Part shown: piece after piece, positions 1 to 9,857 of the stretch
How positions within the stretch are numbered: position 1 is the first letter of the stretch
Layout of the letters: each line of letters starts with the position of its first letter
Assembly: GCA_900128395.1 (NCBI GenBank)
Contig: LT649567.1
Span: 1 to 19,942, forward strand
DNA length: 19,942 nucleotides
Reading direction: 5' to 3'
DNA from: Stramenopiles sp. TOSAG23-2
Taxonomy: Eukaryota; Sar
Program-made: the position numbers and the translations under genes
Notes under the pieces: model-generated
Seen by the model: only the letters and a program-made list of their open reading frames with translations
Told to the model about the DNA's origin: nothing
Database searches by the model: none

Positions 1-103
1 CTTCTACATCTGGTAAAACTTTTAAAGGTTTTAACGAGGTTATATTTACAGCTTGCCACACATCTTCATCGTTTCGGATCCAAACACCCGTTCCCACATC
101 CAT
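1..103 (-). CDS. Myosin-like heavy chain, N-terminal fragment (runs off the window)
   Basis: Read on the minus strand, an ATG at 103-101 opens a frame that stays open to the window edge (34 codons plus one base). The peptide starts MDVGTGVWIRNDEDVWQAV and continues to LPDVE. An initial 'G-x-x-VW-[IV]-x-[ND]-x-x-x-x-W' pattern is typical of the SH3-like N-terminal segment that precedes the motor domain in many myosins. That is family knowledge; no motor motif (P-loop, switch I/II) lies within the window. The ATG is the first in-frame one, and the DNA upstream is AT-rich and non-coding. The gene is head-to-head with the large LRR/EF-hand gene across an 800-bp spacer. The fragment is too short to rule out another SH3-like N-terminus. 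Confidence 0.5.
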   Translation of the reverse strand, partial: MDVGTGVWIRNDEDVWQAVNITSLKPLKVLPDVE

Positions 104-904
104 GTTTGTCAATTTTATTAATTATGTATTCTGATAGTTTGCCTATTGTATCATATTAAATAATACTATGAAGTAGATCAGTTTGGCGTGTATATAGTCT
201 ATATGTTGATAATATCTAATAACTATAATGTACTATAACTGTATTATTTATTTATTATTATTATTAATTTATTATTTATACCAGGTACAGTAGTCCAGTA
301 GTCGTCAAGTAGCTAGTATTATTATATCCAGCCTATTAATTTACAGTAAAAGTTCCGCAAAAGAACAGTGAGACAAGAGGCAAATACGCTGTCAACAACA
401 GACTTTTTTTGCGTATTAAAATATTAAAATACTATGATATAATCTTTTGATAATCGGGGGAAAAAAATGCTGGCCTTATTAATAGCTGGCTCGATGAAAG
501 GTGCAAACCTGGCAAACCAGCAAACCAGGCAAAGGGAAAAGCGTTAATAAAAAAATGCTCGCTCATCGATATTCATCGATAATAATACCAGTATTTTTTT
601 TACCTGCTTGTGGCCGCTGGTATTATTTATAGTCTACTGTATTACGAGTATAATAAGCTCGACGCTTCGCTTGAGCGTAATGGTATTTACCATGTATTTT
701 TTTGTATTATATATATCTACGCCTCGTATAATATATAGTATATATCGCAGATTTTATGAAATATAAATGTATGTACTTATATATGCGTATGAATAATTCA
801 ATTCTTACATTTTAATAATCACACCCTAAATATCTTTCCTATCATATCAGAATCTACCTGTAAAAAAATAATGTACATACTATACGAGGAAATAGAATTG
901 TAAA
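104..904. other. Divergent intergenic spacer, probable bidirectional promoter region
   Basis: No open frame of useful size is present on either strand. The spacer separates two genes that point away from each other, so it should hold both promoters. Visible structure: about three tandem copies of a GCAAACC[T/A]G unit at 503-528, followed by a partial copy GCAAAG from 529, and two copies of TCATCGAT at 563-570 and 573-580. The rest is AT-rich, with scattered TACG/CGTA words around 640-740 and 880. I could not assign a TATA box or initiator with confidence. Confidence 0.6.
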
Positions 905-3900
905 ATGTTCTGGGGGAAATCAAGAGAAAGGCAATTTGCTGTTAACGACGATGAAACAAAAGAAATTCGTCCAAAAACAGCACCACAACCTAAGACTTTA
1001 AAACAACGAAAGGTTATTGATGGTGACGCTCATACGAAGCAAAAATCCTTAAAGCTGTTCAAAAAACGACGAAAGAATGGCAACATCTCCATTTTTGCTG
1101 GAAGTGTAAATGTAAATAAAAAAACACGTCCAAAAACTGTTGCTTCCACTCGCAAAACTGATGTAATTGTACAAAAGAGACTAGACTCGCCATCTGTTAA
1201 TGAAAGTTACAATCAGCAAAAGCTACAACTTCAAGATTACATCGAACAACAGAATATTTTACAATTAGATGAAGAAGTTTTTTTTGATAGAGGAAAGTTA
1301 TATCCTACGAATTTAGCAATCTACTCATACAGGATATCAGAGGAAAATGACGAATACTTTGGATATGGAAAAGACCACATTATTGGACAGTCAGTGAAAA
1401 AGATAGATTTGACACATTGGGATGCAACAGATGCAACGATAAGACTTTTAAGCAGAATGGCCCCTAACCTTACTAACTTTGTCAGTCCTGGGTGTTATTC
1501 TTTAACAAATCATGGCTTTAATGATTTATTTACACTTAATAAATTTTTGAATCATGTCGACATAAGTGGCTGCATTCTGGTAACGGATGACAGCATTTTC
1601 ACATTAACGAAAAACAATGTAAATTTACAATATTTAGATTTTTCAAGCTGTTCAAAAATAACGGATGATTCGCTAAGAGCTATAGCTGAACATTTGCTAC
1701 AAATAGAAACATTGTATGCCGCTTCATGCCCTTTGTTAACTAATCGTGGTATAATAAATTTGTCTGAGGGGACATGTTGCAAAACGTTAAAAGATATGGA
1801 TGTATCAAATTGTGTGTTGTTATCTGACTATGGGTTACGAGAATTAGTAAATAAATCTCCTACTTTGAGTCAATTAAAATGTTATGGAAATGAGCTAATA
1901 GATGGAACAATGTTTTCAGTTCCAATACCTGGTCAAGTGATGGAGTGTAATCTTTTTATTTCATGCCAAGTCAATTCATTTGTCCTTCAAGGTTGTCACT
2001 TAATAGATGATGAGCGAATAACGTGGTTGGCTCAAAGCTGCATGCATTTAAAATCTCTGGATATTTCTAATTGTCCAAAGGTTTCATCAGTTGGAATAAG
2101 TACTTTGTGTGAAAAATGTACCAATTTAGAAGCATTGAATGTGATTGGTTGCGGTGATATAATTGATTACGCCGTTAGTTCCATGACACAAAACTGCCGG
2201 GGAATGAGAGCAATTGACCTCGCAGGGCATTATCTCTTGACGGATGCTTCCATCTCTTTTATTTTATCAAATTGTTTAAGCTTAAATTATTTGAATTTAA
2301 GTGGCTTAACACAATTGACTGATACCACCTTTGTCCCTGCAGCCGAAATTGAACAAGAAATGGATTTAGTGAAAAATAGTCGTGCCGTAAAAAAATACGT
2401 CAGAGCTGAATTGACTAGCTTACACATGGCAGATATGAGTTACATATCTGATGCATCACTAGGTGCTATTGGAATTTTATTTAACAAGTTAAAAGTTATC
2501 GATTTGTCTAATTGCAGCATGATAACTAATTTAGGAGTGGCGAAGCTTTGTAAATTTTGCAATCGATTGAAAAATGCAAATTTTAGTTTCTGTCAAAGAT
2601 TAACGCACCGCGCTGTGTCCTATATAACTAAATATTGTAAATCTTTAGAAACATTGAAACTTTCGGCTAGAAAAAAAACTGCGAGTGCCATGAAAATGAG
2701 TGACAAAAGTCTGAATTTAATATTCAGTCGTTTAGAAAAGTTGAAAGTGCTGGAAGTGAAAAATAGGCAGAATGTGAGTGCAAATAAGGTTAAGAAAGTA
2801 AATGCGACGGATTTAAGAGCTGTCAATTTTTCTGGATGCATAAAATTGCGAGCAAAAGGCTTGGTCAAGATCATATTAACTTGTAAAAAGCTAGAAAATC
2901 TAGATGTAACAAATTGTAAAAATATAACCAAAAAATTTGTGATTGAAGTTTATCGCTTGCGACAGCCATATTGCAAGATATCGAAAAATTATCGTGGTAT
3001 TGAAAGTGTCCCTAGTGCCATTTTGATGAAACATCAATATGCCTATTCCAAACGGAAGCGACTTGAAAATGATTCCGCTGCAATGTTACAAAAGCGTTGG
3101 CGTGGATGGTTACAAGGTGAATTTACATTAATGTATCTATTTAGATGGACAAAAAATTTAAAAAGAAAAGGCGAGGTAGATACACTAGCCACGCTTATAC
3201 AAAAGATTTATAGAGGTAAATTAGGTAGACGTAGGGCATATACACAAATGCTCCATATGAAAGCAATTGTAATACAAAATTGGATTAGGCGAGTTATGGA
3301 TAGAATTCACTCCACAATACGAAATATCAGAAATATTTCTGCAAGAATAATACAAAGTGCATGGAAATTATATTTATACAAATCAGTGTCTCTAGTTGCT
3401 AGAGTTAAAGCCTTAGTGGCTGAAAATAAGCGAAGGGAAGAAATAAGAAGAAAGCGAATGGAAAAAATATATTACAGTGCACGTACACTTCAAATGGCTT
3501 ATCGATGTTACGTTTCTAGAGTTATTCTATCTAGGCGAAAAGCACAACGGCACCATGCTATATTTAGTACTGCTCTTATAACACCCGCACGTCAGCTTAA
3601 TTTTATAGAAATGGATGCACCAGATAGGAGATTCTTTTTCCGCAGTTCCGATGGCATGAAAAGATATCCAAGTAGATTTTGTTACAATTGCAATAATGCC
3701 CATGCAACTGTTATATGTTTTGGTTGTGGATTTGATTTATGCCCAAAATGTGATCACAAATTACATGTTTTAAATCCTAAATTTAAACACCATCCAGAGA
3801 GGGTTGCATTACGTGTTAAATTGCCTGAAAATCCAAGTTTTGATCCACCCCTTCACAATTCATTTGAAATTAGAAAGGATTGGTACGATATTGTGTATTT

Positions 3901-6900
3901 GATAATACGCGTACAGAACAGACGTTATGCAGTCCTCGCTGAGTTGAAAATGGTTGTCTCTGCGATGCTAGAAAAAAGAAGATTGGTAGAATTGGAGAGA
4001 AAGAAAAAAGAAGATCAGAAACGCTTAGATTGTATCGTTACTTTCCAAGCTGCAGTTCGCAGATTCTTTGCAAAGCAAAATTTTCCAGATTTAATTGATC
4101 AGAAAAAGAAGGGGAAAAAACATAGATATGAAAAACTAAAAATGGACAGTGCCACGAAAATTCAAGCGTTATATAGAGGGTACTCTATACGAATATGGGC
4201 TGTTAACTTGCCAATGGAGGATCCGAGAAGAATGTGGCATGAAATTTTGAAGCGTAAATTAATATTTTTACCATCAAAAATAATTCAGATGCAAAAACAA
4301 GCGACGAATTTAAGATACTCTTTTGCAACAACCCTGAAACCTTCAAATGCAAAATATCGTTTAAAACAAAGACTTTGGGAAAACTTCAGAAGAAATGCAG
4401 GTCGTAAATGTGAGAAATATCGAACGGAAATGCATAAACATGTGCAACAGGTAAAAAAGTTTGAAAAATATAAAGATGTCCACGGTTCTGTATTGCGTAG
4501 GACATGGGAGCGTGCAAAAATAGCCTTGTTAAAAAGCGAAAATTTGTTGGATGCTAAGACATCTCAAATAATGGTAACCAAGGTGAATGATCAGTTTTTA
4601 GAGAACCGCATTGGACGGGAACTACGACGTGATGCTATATCTACTGCGGAGGGATTAGCTATTCATAATGCAATGCAAGTTTTAGAAGTAGAAAAAAATA
4701 ATCTATACATAGTGTTCGACAAAATTTTAGATTTGGAATCAATTGGAGATGAGGACGTTGAACATAGTGATACGGATGTTCATCATGATAGTAGTTCAGA
4801 GGAAGAAATCGATGACGAAGACTTGGGGGAACATGAAATACAAGCTATAAAACAACAAATTGCGTTAAAGAAGAAAGAAAAGGTTGGTAGGAAAATAAAG
4901 GAGCAAATAGCACGAAGGAAACAAAGAGAACGGCGACATGAAAGATTAATCAAGTATCGGACACACTGGCTCACAAAACAAAAATATAAGGTAGGGAAAA
5001 TGATTTTAGATGTAGAAGAAGAGCGTTACAAGTTGACTCTTCATGGGTTAAACTCTGCAATGAAAGAACTGGAATTGTACAAAGCATACAATGACAATTT
5101 TGCCAAAATAATGACTAGTGTGCGCCTGCAAATACAACTTTTAGCTGAAGATTCATGGTTGAAAATTGCTTCGAAATCAAGTGAATTAATGGAAGGCGAA
5201 GGTGCTAAGATACATTTTGAAGCATTGACAAAAAGCATGCGCGTACAAAAACGGATCAGTGACGAGAAGGGATTTGTTATGGATTTGACTGGAGAAATTT
5301 CAGAACTATCTGCGGATCAAGTTTTAAGGAGAGAAAAATTTGTAGTTTGCGATTGGATGGCTGCAAAGAAAAAATGGAAAGCAAATGTGCGGCAAGATCG
5401 TTTCTTTGAAAATAAGTTTGATGTAAAGGACTGGTTGGCATTATATGAAGAGGCACCATGGAGTGCAAGTTTAGGGTCAGACGCAATTGAGCCCAAAATA
5501 TTAAAAGTGCAAAATAAAAGATTTGAAAAAGCTATTGACTTGGCTCGTAAGAAACAGGGCATACGCGATGAAGAAAATCGAATTGCAAAAGAAATCCAAG
5601 ACAAAAAAGATGCTATAGCGCAAGCAAAATTAGATAAAAAGCAAAAGGAGCAAGCAGATATGGTCAATAACTATGGTGAAGTCTTAGCGGAGTTGCTTAC
5701 GGAAATGTCTGAAGAACTTCGTAATAAAAAAGAGGCTGATAGACGTGCAAATAAGACTAGATTTGAAAGACTGAAGGAAGATGTTAACATGTTTTTCAAT
5801 GGAGCGCAAATACGCGAAGAACAGGAAATGAAGCGCATTAAAGCATCCATTCGTAACAAGCAAAGAGGAAATTTAGGTTACATAGAAGGGATTGAGCAGA
5901 TACAAATACGATGGGGTAAGGAAAATAATAAAGAATTTCAAGAATTACAAGATGAATTTGCGGAACAAGAATATCCATATTACAGGCGCGTTTCAAAAAA
6001 AATTGATCAACTTGTACTTTGGTATCTACCTACCATTGATAATGATATGATGATAACGGATATAAGGATATCACATGCAAAAGATGGAAGTTTTTATAAT
6101 CATACAGAAGAAAATATAAAAGTAGGGTACAACATGGTAAGAGATGAAGATGAAAAATGTGAGTTGGTATTTTGGTATAAACGCGTGAGGGAAGATCTAC
6201 CAGTTAGTGATTTTGATGTTAGTTTTACCATACAAGAAGAAGAAGCATTAAGTGATAAAAACTTTACAAAATTAAAAATGGATTTAGGATATGCCCAATT
6301 GCCTTCTTCTTGTTACATATGGCAAAAGAAGTTCAAATCACGTATCAATCGTCCAGAAAAAGAAATCAGCGAAGACTTTGTTTTAAAGCAAATTAAAGGT
6401 TATAAAGAAATTGTGGATCAAGATGAAAATAATATAAAAGCAGCAAAGAAATTGAAAAAATTGGAAAAACAATTACGAGAGGTAAGGGCAAAGAAATTGA
6501 AGAAAGATAAAAATAAATTGAAAAGTATGGTTGAGTTTTTGGCCATGGAAGAGCAAGATGTGTTGAGTTTAATGGCAATATTCAAAGAAATGGATGAAGA
6601 TGACAGTGGAGAAGTGAGTCTTACAGAATTTTTCGATTACATTGACGTTGATCGTTCTGTTTTTGGGGATAAGATGTTTCAGTTCCTTGATGAAGATAAT
6701 GATGGTCAATTGGACTTTCCAGAGTTTGTCAATGCAGTTGGAACATACAATATGTTTGGCGTCACAGAGTGGCTACAATTCGCATTTGGTATGTTTGATA
6801 AAGATGGCAATGGTTACATTATGGAACCTGAATTGAAAGAATTGCTTGTTACTATTCATGGTGATGATCCACTTCATACTGGCGGTGTTGATCGTGTTAT

Positions 6901-7495
6901 GGATGTCTTTGATCGTAATGGAGATGGTAAAGTTGAATGGGCTGAATTTGAATCTGTCAACAAACGGTATGCTTCAATGTTCATGCCTATTTTCACTATC
7001 CAAAAAAGTATGCAAAGGTCTTTCCTTGGTGCAAGATACTGGAACAGGAAAAAACAATTATTTTTCCGTGTACGTGAAGATATGAAGAATGTGCGAGTAA
7101 GAAATGCAAAATTATTGAAGAATAGGCGTATTGCAGAAAAGATGAGAGCAGAACGAGCAGCTGAACTTGCTAGAATTGCTGAAATGCAGGAAGATGCGGG
7201 TGTAGAAGTTACAGCAACAGCGGCTGGTGCAGCAAACTTAGGAGATGGTGTGCCATTTATTACAAGTGCCCAAAGGGCTAAAGCTGCATATAATCCTAAA
7301 AAGGTATTGAAAAAATTAGATGAAGCAAATGAAGAATTAAAGAAAGTAAAAGAAGCTGAGCGATTTAAAGAATCTAGAAAAGGATTCAATGAAAGAGCGA
7401 ATAAACGAAAAGAGGAACGAATTCAAAAACGAAATGAAATGTTAAAGAAAAAAGGAAAACTGACAAGAAGAGTGAAACACACTGTTGATACATAA
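905..7495 (+). CDS. Giant LRR / IQ / B-box / coiled-coil / EF-hand protein (2,196 aa)
   Basis: One uninterrupted frame from the first ATG to TAA. Domains in order: a basic, low-complexity N-terminus (1-120); about 17-18 leucine-rich repeats of the ~26-residue cysteine-containing (AMN1/F-box) type at about 165-690, with repeated 'L-x-x-L-D-[IV]-S-x-C' units; five IQ-type calmodulin-binding motifs near 725, 760, 787, 813 and 859; a B-box-like zinc finger with C926-x2-C929-x8-C938-x2-C941-x4-C946-x2-C949, then H951/H954 and H962/H963; two more IQ motifs near 1046 and 1081; an acidic Ser/Asp patch at about 1287-1310; long charged coiled coils; a possible MABP-like segment at about 1715-1775; and four EF-hands with loops starting at D1897, D1929, D1965 and D2003, all with canonical acidic ligands and a position-12 Glu. 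The tail is basic and coiled. It is probably a calcium/calmodulin-responsive cytoskeletal scaffold. No enzymatic domain was seen and I do not recognise a named orthologue. Confidence 0.93.
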   Translation: MFWGKSRERQFAVNDDETKEIRPKTAPQPKTLKQRKVIDGDAHTKQKSLKLFKKRRKNGNISIFAGSVNVNKKTRPKTVASTRKTDVIVQKRLDSPSVNESYNQQKLQLQDYIEQQNILQLDEEVFFDRGKLYPTNLAIYSYRISEENDEYFGYGKDHIIGQSVKKIDLTHWDATDATIRLLSRMAPNLTNFVSPGCYSLTNHGFNDLFTLNKFLNHVDISGCILVTDDSIFTLTKNNVNLQYLDFSSCSKITDDSLRAIAEHLLQIETLYAASCPLLTNRGIINLSEGTCCKTLKDMDVSNCVLLSDYGLRELVNKSPTLSQLKCYGNELIDGTMFSVPIPGQVMECNLFISCQVNSFVLQGCHLIDDERITWLAQSCMHLKSLDISNCPKVSSVGISTLCEKCTNLEALNVIGCGDIIDYAVSSMTQNCRGMRAIDLAGHYLLTDASISFILSNCLSLNYLNLSGLTQLTDTTFVPAAEIEQEMDLVKNSRAVKKYVRAELTSLHMADMSYISDASLGAIGILFNKLKVIDLSNCSMITNLGVAKLCKFCNRLKNANFSFCQRLTHRAVSYITKYCKSLETLKLSARKKTASAMKMSDKSLNLIFSRLEKLKVLEVKNRQNVSANKVKKVNATDLRAVNFSGCIKLRAKGLVKIILTCKKLENLDVTNCKNITKKFVIEVYRLRQPYCKISKNYRGIESVPSAILMKHQYAYSKRKRLENDSAAMLQKRWRGWLQGEFTLMYLFRWTKNLKRKGEVDTLATLIQKIYRGKLGRRRAYTQMLHMKAIVIQNWIRRVMDRIHSTIRNIRNISARIIQSAWKLYLYKSVSLVARVKALVAENKRREEIRRKRMEKIYYSARTLQMAYRCYVSRVILSRRKAQRHHAIFSTALITPARQLNFIEMDAPDRRFFFRSSDGMKRYPSRFCYNCNNAHATVICFGCGFDLCPKCDHKLHVLNPKFKHHPERVALRVKLPENPSFDPPLHNSFEIRKDWYDIVYLIIRVQNRRYAVLAELKMVVSAMLEKRRLVELERKKKEDQKRLDCIVTFQAAVRRFFAKQNFPDLIDQKKKGKKHRYEKLKMDSATKIQALYRGYSIRIWAVNLPMEDPRRMWHEILKRKLIFLPSKIIQMQKQATNLRYSFATTLKPSNAKYRLKQRLWENFRRNAGRKCEKYRTEMHKHVQQVKKFEKYKDVHGSVLRRTWERAKIALLKSENLLDAKTSQIMVTKVNDQFLENRIGRELRRDAISTAEGLAIHNAMQVLEVEKNNLYIVFDKILDLESIGDEDVEHSDTDVHHDSSSEEEIDDEDLGEHEIQAIKQQIALKKKEKVGRKIKEQIARRKQRERRHERLIKYRTHWLTKQKYKVGKMILDVEEERYKLTLHGLNSAMKELELYKAYNDNFAKIMTSVRLQIQLLAEDSWLKIASKSSELMEGEGAKIHFEALTKSMRVQKRISDEKGFVMDLTGEISELSADQVLRREKFVVCDWMAAKKKWKANVRQDRFFENKFDVKDWLALYEEAPWSASLGSDAIEPKILKVQNKRFEKAIDLARKKQGIRDEENRIAKEIQDKKDAIAQAKLDKKQKEQADMVNNYGEVLAELLTEMSEELRNKKEADRRANKTRFERLKEDVNMFFNGAQIREEQEMKRIKASIRNKQRGNLGYIEGIEQIQIRWGKENNKEFQELQDEFAEQEYPYYRRVSKKIDQLVLWYLPTIDNDMMITDIRISHAKDGSFYNHTEENIKVGYNMVRDEDEKCELVFWYKRVREDLPVSDFDVSFTIQEEEALSDKNFTKLKMDLGYAQLPSSCYIWQKKFKSRINRPEKEISEDFVLKQIKGYKEIVDQDENNIKAAKKLKKLEKQLREVRAKKLKKDKNKLKSMVEFLAMEEQDVLSLMAIFKEMDEDDSGEVSLTEFFDYIDVDRSVFGDKMFQFLDEDNDGQLDFPEFVNAVGTYNMFGVTEWLQFAFGMFDKDGNGYIMEPELKELLVTIHGDDPLHTGGVDRVMDVFDRNGDGKVEWAEFESVNKRYASMFMPIFTIQKSMQRSFLGARYWNRKKQLFFRVREDMKNVRVRNAKLLKNRRIAEKMRAERAAELARIAEMQEDAGVEVTATAAGAANLGDGVPFITSAQRAKAAYNPKKVLKKLDEANEELKKVKEAERFKESRKGFNERANKRKEERIQKRNEMLKKKGKLTRRVKHTVDT

Positions 7496-7660
7496 AAAAA
7501 CCAGTACGAACGGATTATACATACCGAAGTGTACTATATACGAGTATATTTTAATACGAAGTAATATTTTAATTACTTAAAGGTCTTAAAGTTATACTCT
7601 CGTACAAAGCTTCCGTATGATAAATACATACGAACACCCGTTCGGAATTGAATCTAGAAT
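7496..7660. other. Convergent 3' gap with TACG-rich hairpins
   Basis: These 165 bp separate the stop codon of the LRR/EF-hand gene from the stop of the kinesin gene on the opposite strand, so they must contain both 3' UTRs and both polyadenylation regions. The tract is dense in TACG/CGTA words. It contains the hairpin ATATAC-GA-GTATAT at 7536-7549 and a second short one, CGAAC-accc-GTTCG, at 7631-7644. No AATAAA assignment was made, because AT-rich sequence makes such matches uninformative. Confidence 0.5.
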
Positions 7661-9239
7661 CTACTCATCGTTACTTTTATCAGAAAATACTTTGTGAGAT
7701 AACACCCTATTTTTTTGCTTAAGCATGTTATTTTCCTTCAGCAATAAATCCATTTCCTCACTCATTTCCATTTTTTCTCTTTGGGTTTCTATTAAGACCT
7801 GTTGCATATTTTTAAAGTTAATAAAGTTTTTCTCTGCTGAATTAAAATATGTAATAATACGTTTATTTCTATCTGTGTAGTCTTGTTCTTCACCCACATA
7901 AAATTTGGATATGGATGCACTCAAACTACTGTTTTGTTCAAGTTGAACAACCTTTTGTTGCAACCTAGCAACAGTTTTTTTTAATTTGGTAATTAGACGG
8001 TGAGTTGGGTCGACATTTATTACAGCGTAATTACGAATTCTACTAGCTAGAGAAGCATATCTCATCGTACTCATATTTTCCTGGATAAATGAATTGCCTG
8101 GAGATAAACATGCAATCATCAATGTAACACAATTTCCTCCAAATGAATGTTGCAAAATGGAAGTAAGCATGGAATCGCGGTATGGAATATGGCTTTGGCC
8201 ATCATGTCCACTAGCTAGCGCAACAACTACTTTTCTAAGAACATGTAATGATTTATTGATGCTGATAGATTCCTTCATAGATGTTTCAGAACTTTCTACT
8301 GTTACTCTTTCAGATCCAGCAAGATCTACAAATCGTAAACGACTCCTTGAAGCTACTACCATAACAGATTCATCTATTTTTCTTTTTTTTTCTAAAATGA
8401 GGGATAATATACAATGTGAACGACTACTGTTGAGATTGAGTTGGTTCGACGCAAAGACACGATTTTCAGTACCGCGTTTAAACAATCGATACCAATCATC
8501 GAATGATGATACAGTCACTTCAAACACATTTTCTAAGAAAAAGCCAATATCCGAACTCCACCTCAACTTTAATGCTTTCTCGCTTGTAAATTGGCTACTA
8601 TTGCTATTGCGAAAATCAGTGGATAATAAATCGTATGCAGACTCGTTGTAAATTTGAATATCTGCAAAAAAATAATTATTACAAGTTAGTTTTCTATAAT
8701 TACTATACGTAATTTGTGGCGAAGATTTAGAAATTACTACACTACTTACATGTACATTTAACGACAGTTTGGTCTGGATTATTTTCGTCATCCTTTTCAA
8801 GAGCAGCAAAAATTGCTTCGGCAGCTCGAGAAATAATGCCATGATGATTACCACTTGCATCTTCGTTTAAGGGCTTTTCCTTGCTTATGTCGCCAACGAC
8901 GGTATGTGTTTTTCCAGACCCAGTATGTCCGTATGCAAAAATAGTTGCATTATATCCTTCAAGAACTTGAGCAACCAAATTTTCCATTCCAGTTTCCTTA
9001 TATACATCCAGCTGTGTTGAATTGGATTTAAAAACATAATCAAAACTAAAAACTTTCTCCTCTCTATCAATTGCGACATTATTATTGTTATTGTTACGAG
9101 GGCGCTCTCTTGTTGGTAACGGCAAACGTAAACTATTTTTTCCAACCATTTGAAGCAGTTGTTCATCGGATACTTTATCATTATCTTGTGGTAAAAATGG
9201 TCTAATTCTTACAGCAACTTTAATATTTTTTTTCGACAT
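7661..9239 (-). CDS. Kinesin, N-terminal motor, short coiled-coil tail (two exons, 496 aa)
   Basis: Exon 1 is 9239-8750 and exon 2 is 8661-7661; joined they give 496 residues and a stop. Motor hallmarks: beta-1 'VAVRIRPF' at 8-15; P-loop GHTGSGKT at 104-111; 'IYNESAYDLL' just after the splice junction; switch I NSSRSH at 241-246; switch II DLAGSE at 276-281; then 'HIPYRDSMLTSIL'. The motor ends near residue 375. About 115 residues of charged heptad-like tail follow, which should dimerise; no cargo domain is seen. The P-loop has His where many kinesins have Gln (GQTGSGKT), a tolerated variant. An Asn run sits at 49-54. It is predicted to be a microtubule plus-end-type motor by position of the head. 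I cannot assign the kinesin subfamily. The gene converges on the LRR/EF-hand gene and is divergent from the protease gene. Confidence 0.95.
8662..8749 (-). other. Spliceosomal intron in the kinesin gene (88 nt, phase 1)
   Basis: On the minus strand the donor is ACAT|GTAAGT and the acceptor is TTTTTTGCAG|ATATTC. Splitting the codon T|AT gives Tyr and restores 'KCTYIQIYNES', exactly the conserved kinesin segment; without splicing, exon 1 ends at a stop two codons later. An ACTAAC branch-point candidate lies at 8690-8685, with the branch A at 8686, 24 nt from the acceptor AG. A poly-T tract precedes the acceptor. Confidence 0.95.
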
Positions 9240-9694
9240 ATTGTTTTTTCTTTAATTATTGTTGTGTGAAAACAAACAAAGAAAATCTAAACCCAATGCA
9301 TACAAGTCGGTGAATGATAATGACGATGAAAGTAATGATTACTGACTGCGGATGATTTTTGTATATGATACATGTGTAATAATTTTTCAAAAATCAAATA
9401 TTTATTATTTTTGCACCATTTCAATTAACTTGGTTTTCTAATAGCATATACACACCATCAGCTATACGAATTAGAATACTGGAATACCACCGCACTATAG
9501 GAAGAGAAATGAAATACTCTACTGAAGAATCGAATTTTTGACAATTCTAGAACAATAAGAAGAAAGAATAATACAATAATACAAAAATATATTGAATAAG
9601 AACAAACACAAACATGACACATGTACTTATATCGATTATGATACATACTATAACGCGCCATAATATAGCTTAATAAAATAAATAGAAAGGAATC
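9240..9694. promoter_or_regulatory. Divergent spacer between kinesin and aspartic protease genes
   Basis: These 455 bp separate two genes transcribed away from each other and therefore carry both 5' UTRs and promoters. No credible open frame is present. The sequence is AT-rich with no long repeat or palindrome that I could find. I see no confidently assignable core promoter element. Confidence 0.5.
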
Positions 9695-9824
9695 ATGCCT
9701 TTCTTTATATCAACAACGCGTTCTTCGTATTACCAAAATAATAAGACATGTTTTCACAATTTATTCTTTTGTACTTTAATAATTATCAATATGTTACTTT
9801 TACACTCAACATATGCAATTGATC

Positions 9825-9857
<33 letters not shown>

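Noticed and set aside
6874-7389. Long minus-strand open frame inside the LRR/EF-hand gene
   Set aside because: It is antisense to the EF-hand and tail coding region, has no domain, and results from the codon bias of the sense strand.
8094-8651. Plus-strand open frame of 185 codons inside the kinesin gene
   Set aside because: It is antisense to the conserved motor domain and has no recognisable product.
8685-8860. Upstream extension of kinesin exon 2 to an internal ATG, implying two separate genes
   Set aside because: Splicing GT at 8749 to AG at 8662 restores the conserved kinesin segment exactly in phase, so it is one gene.
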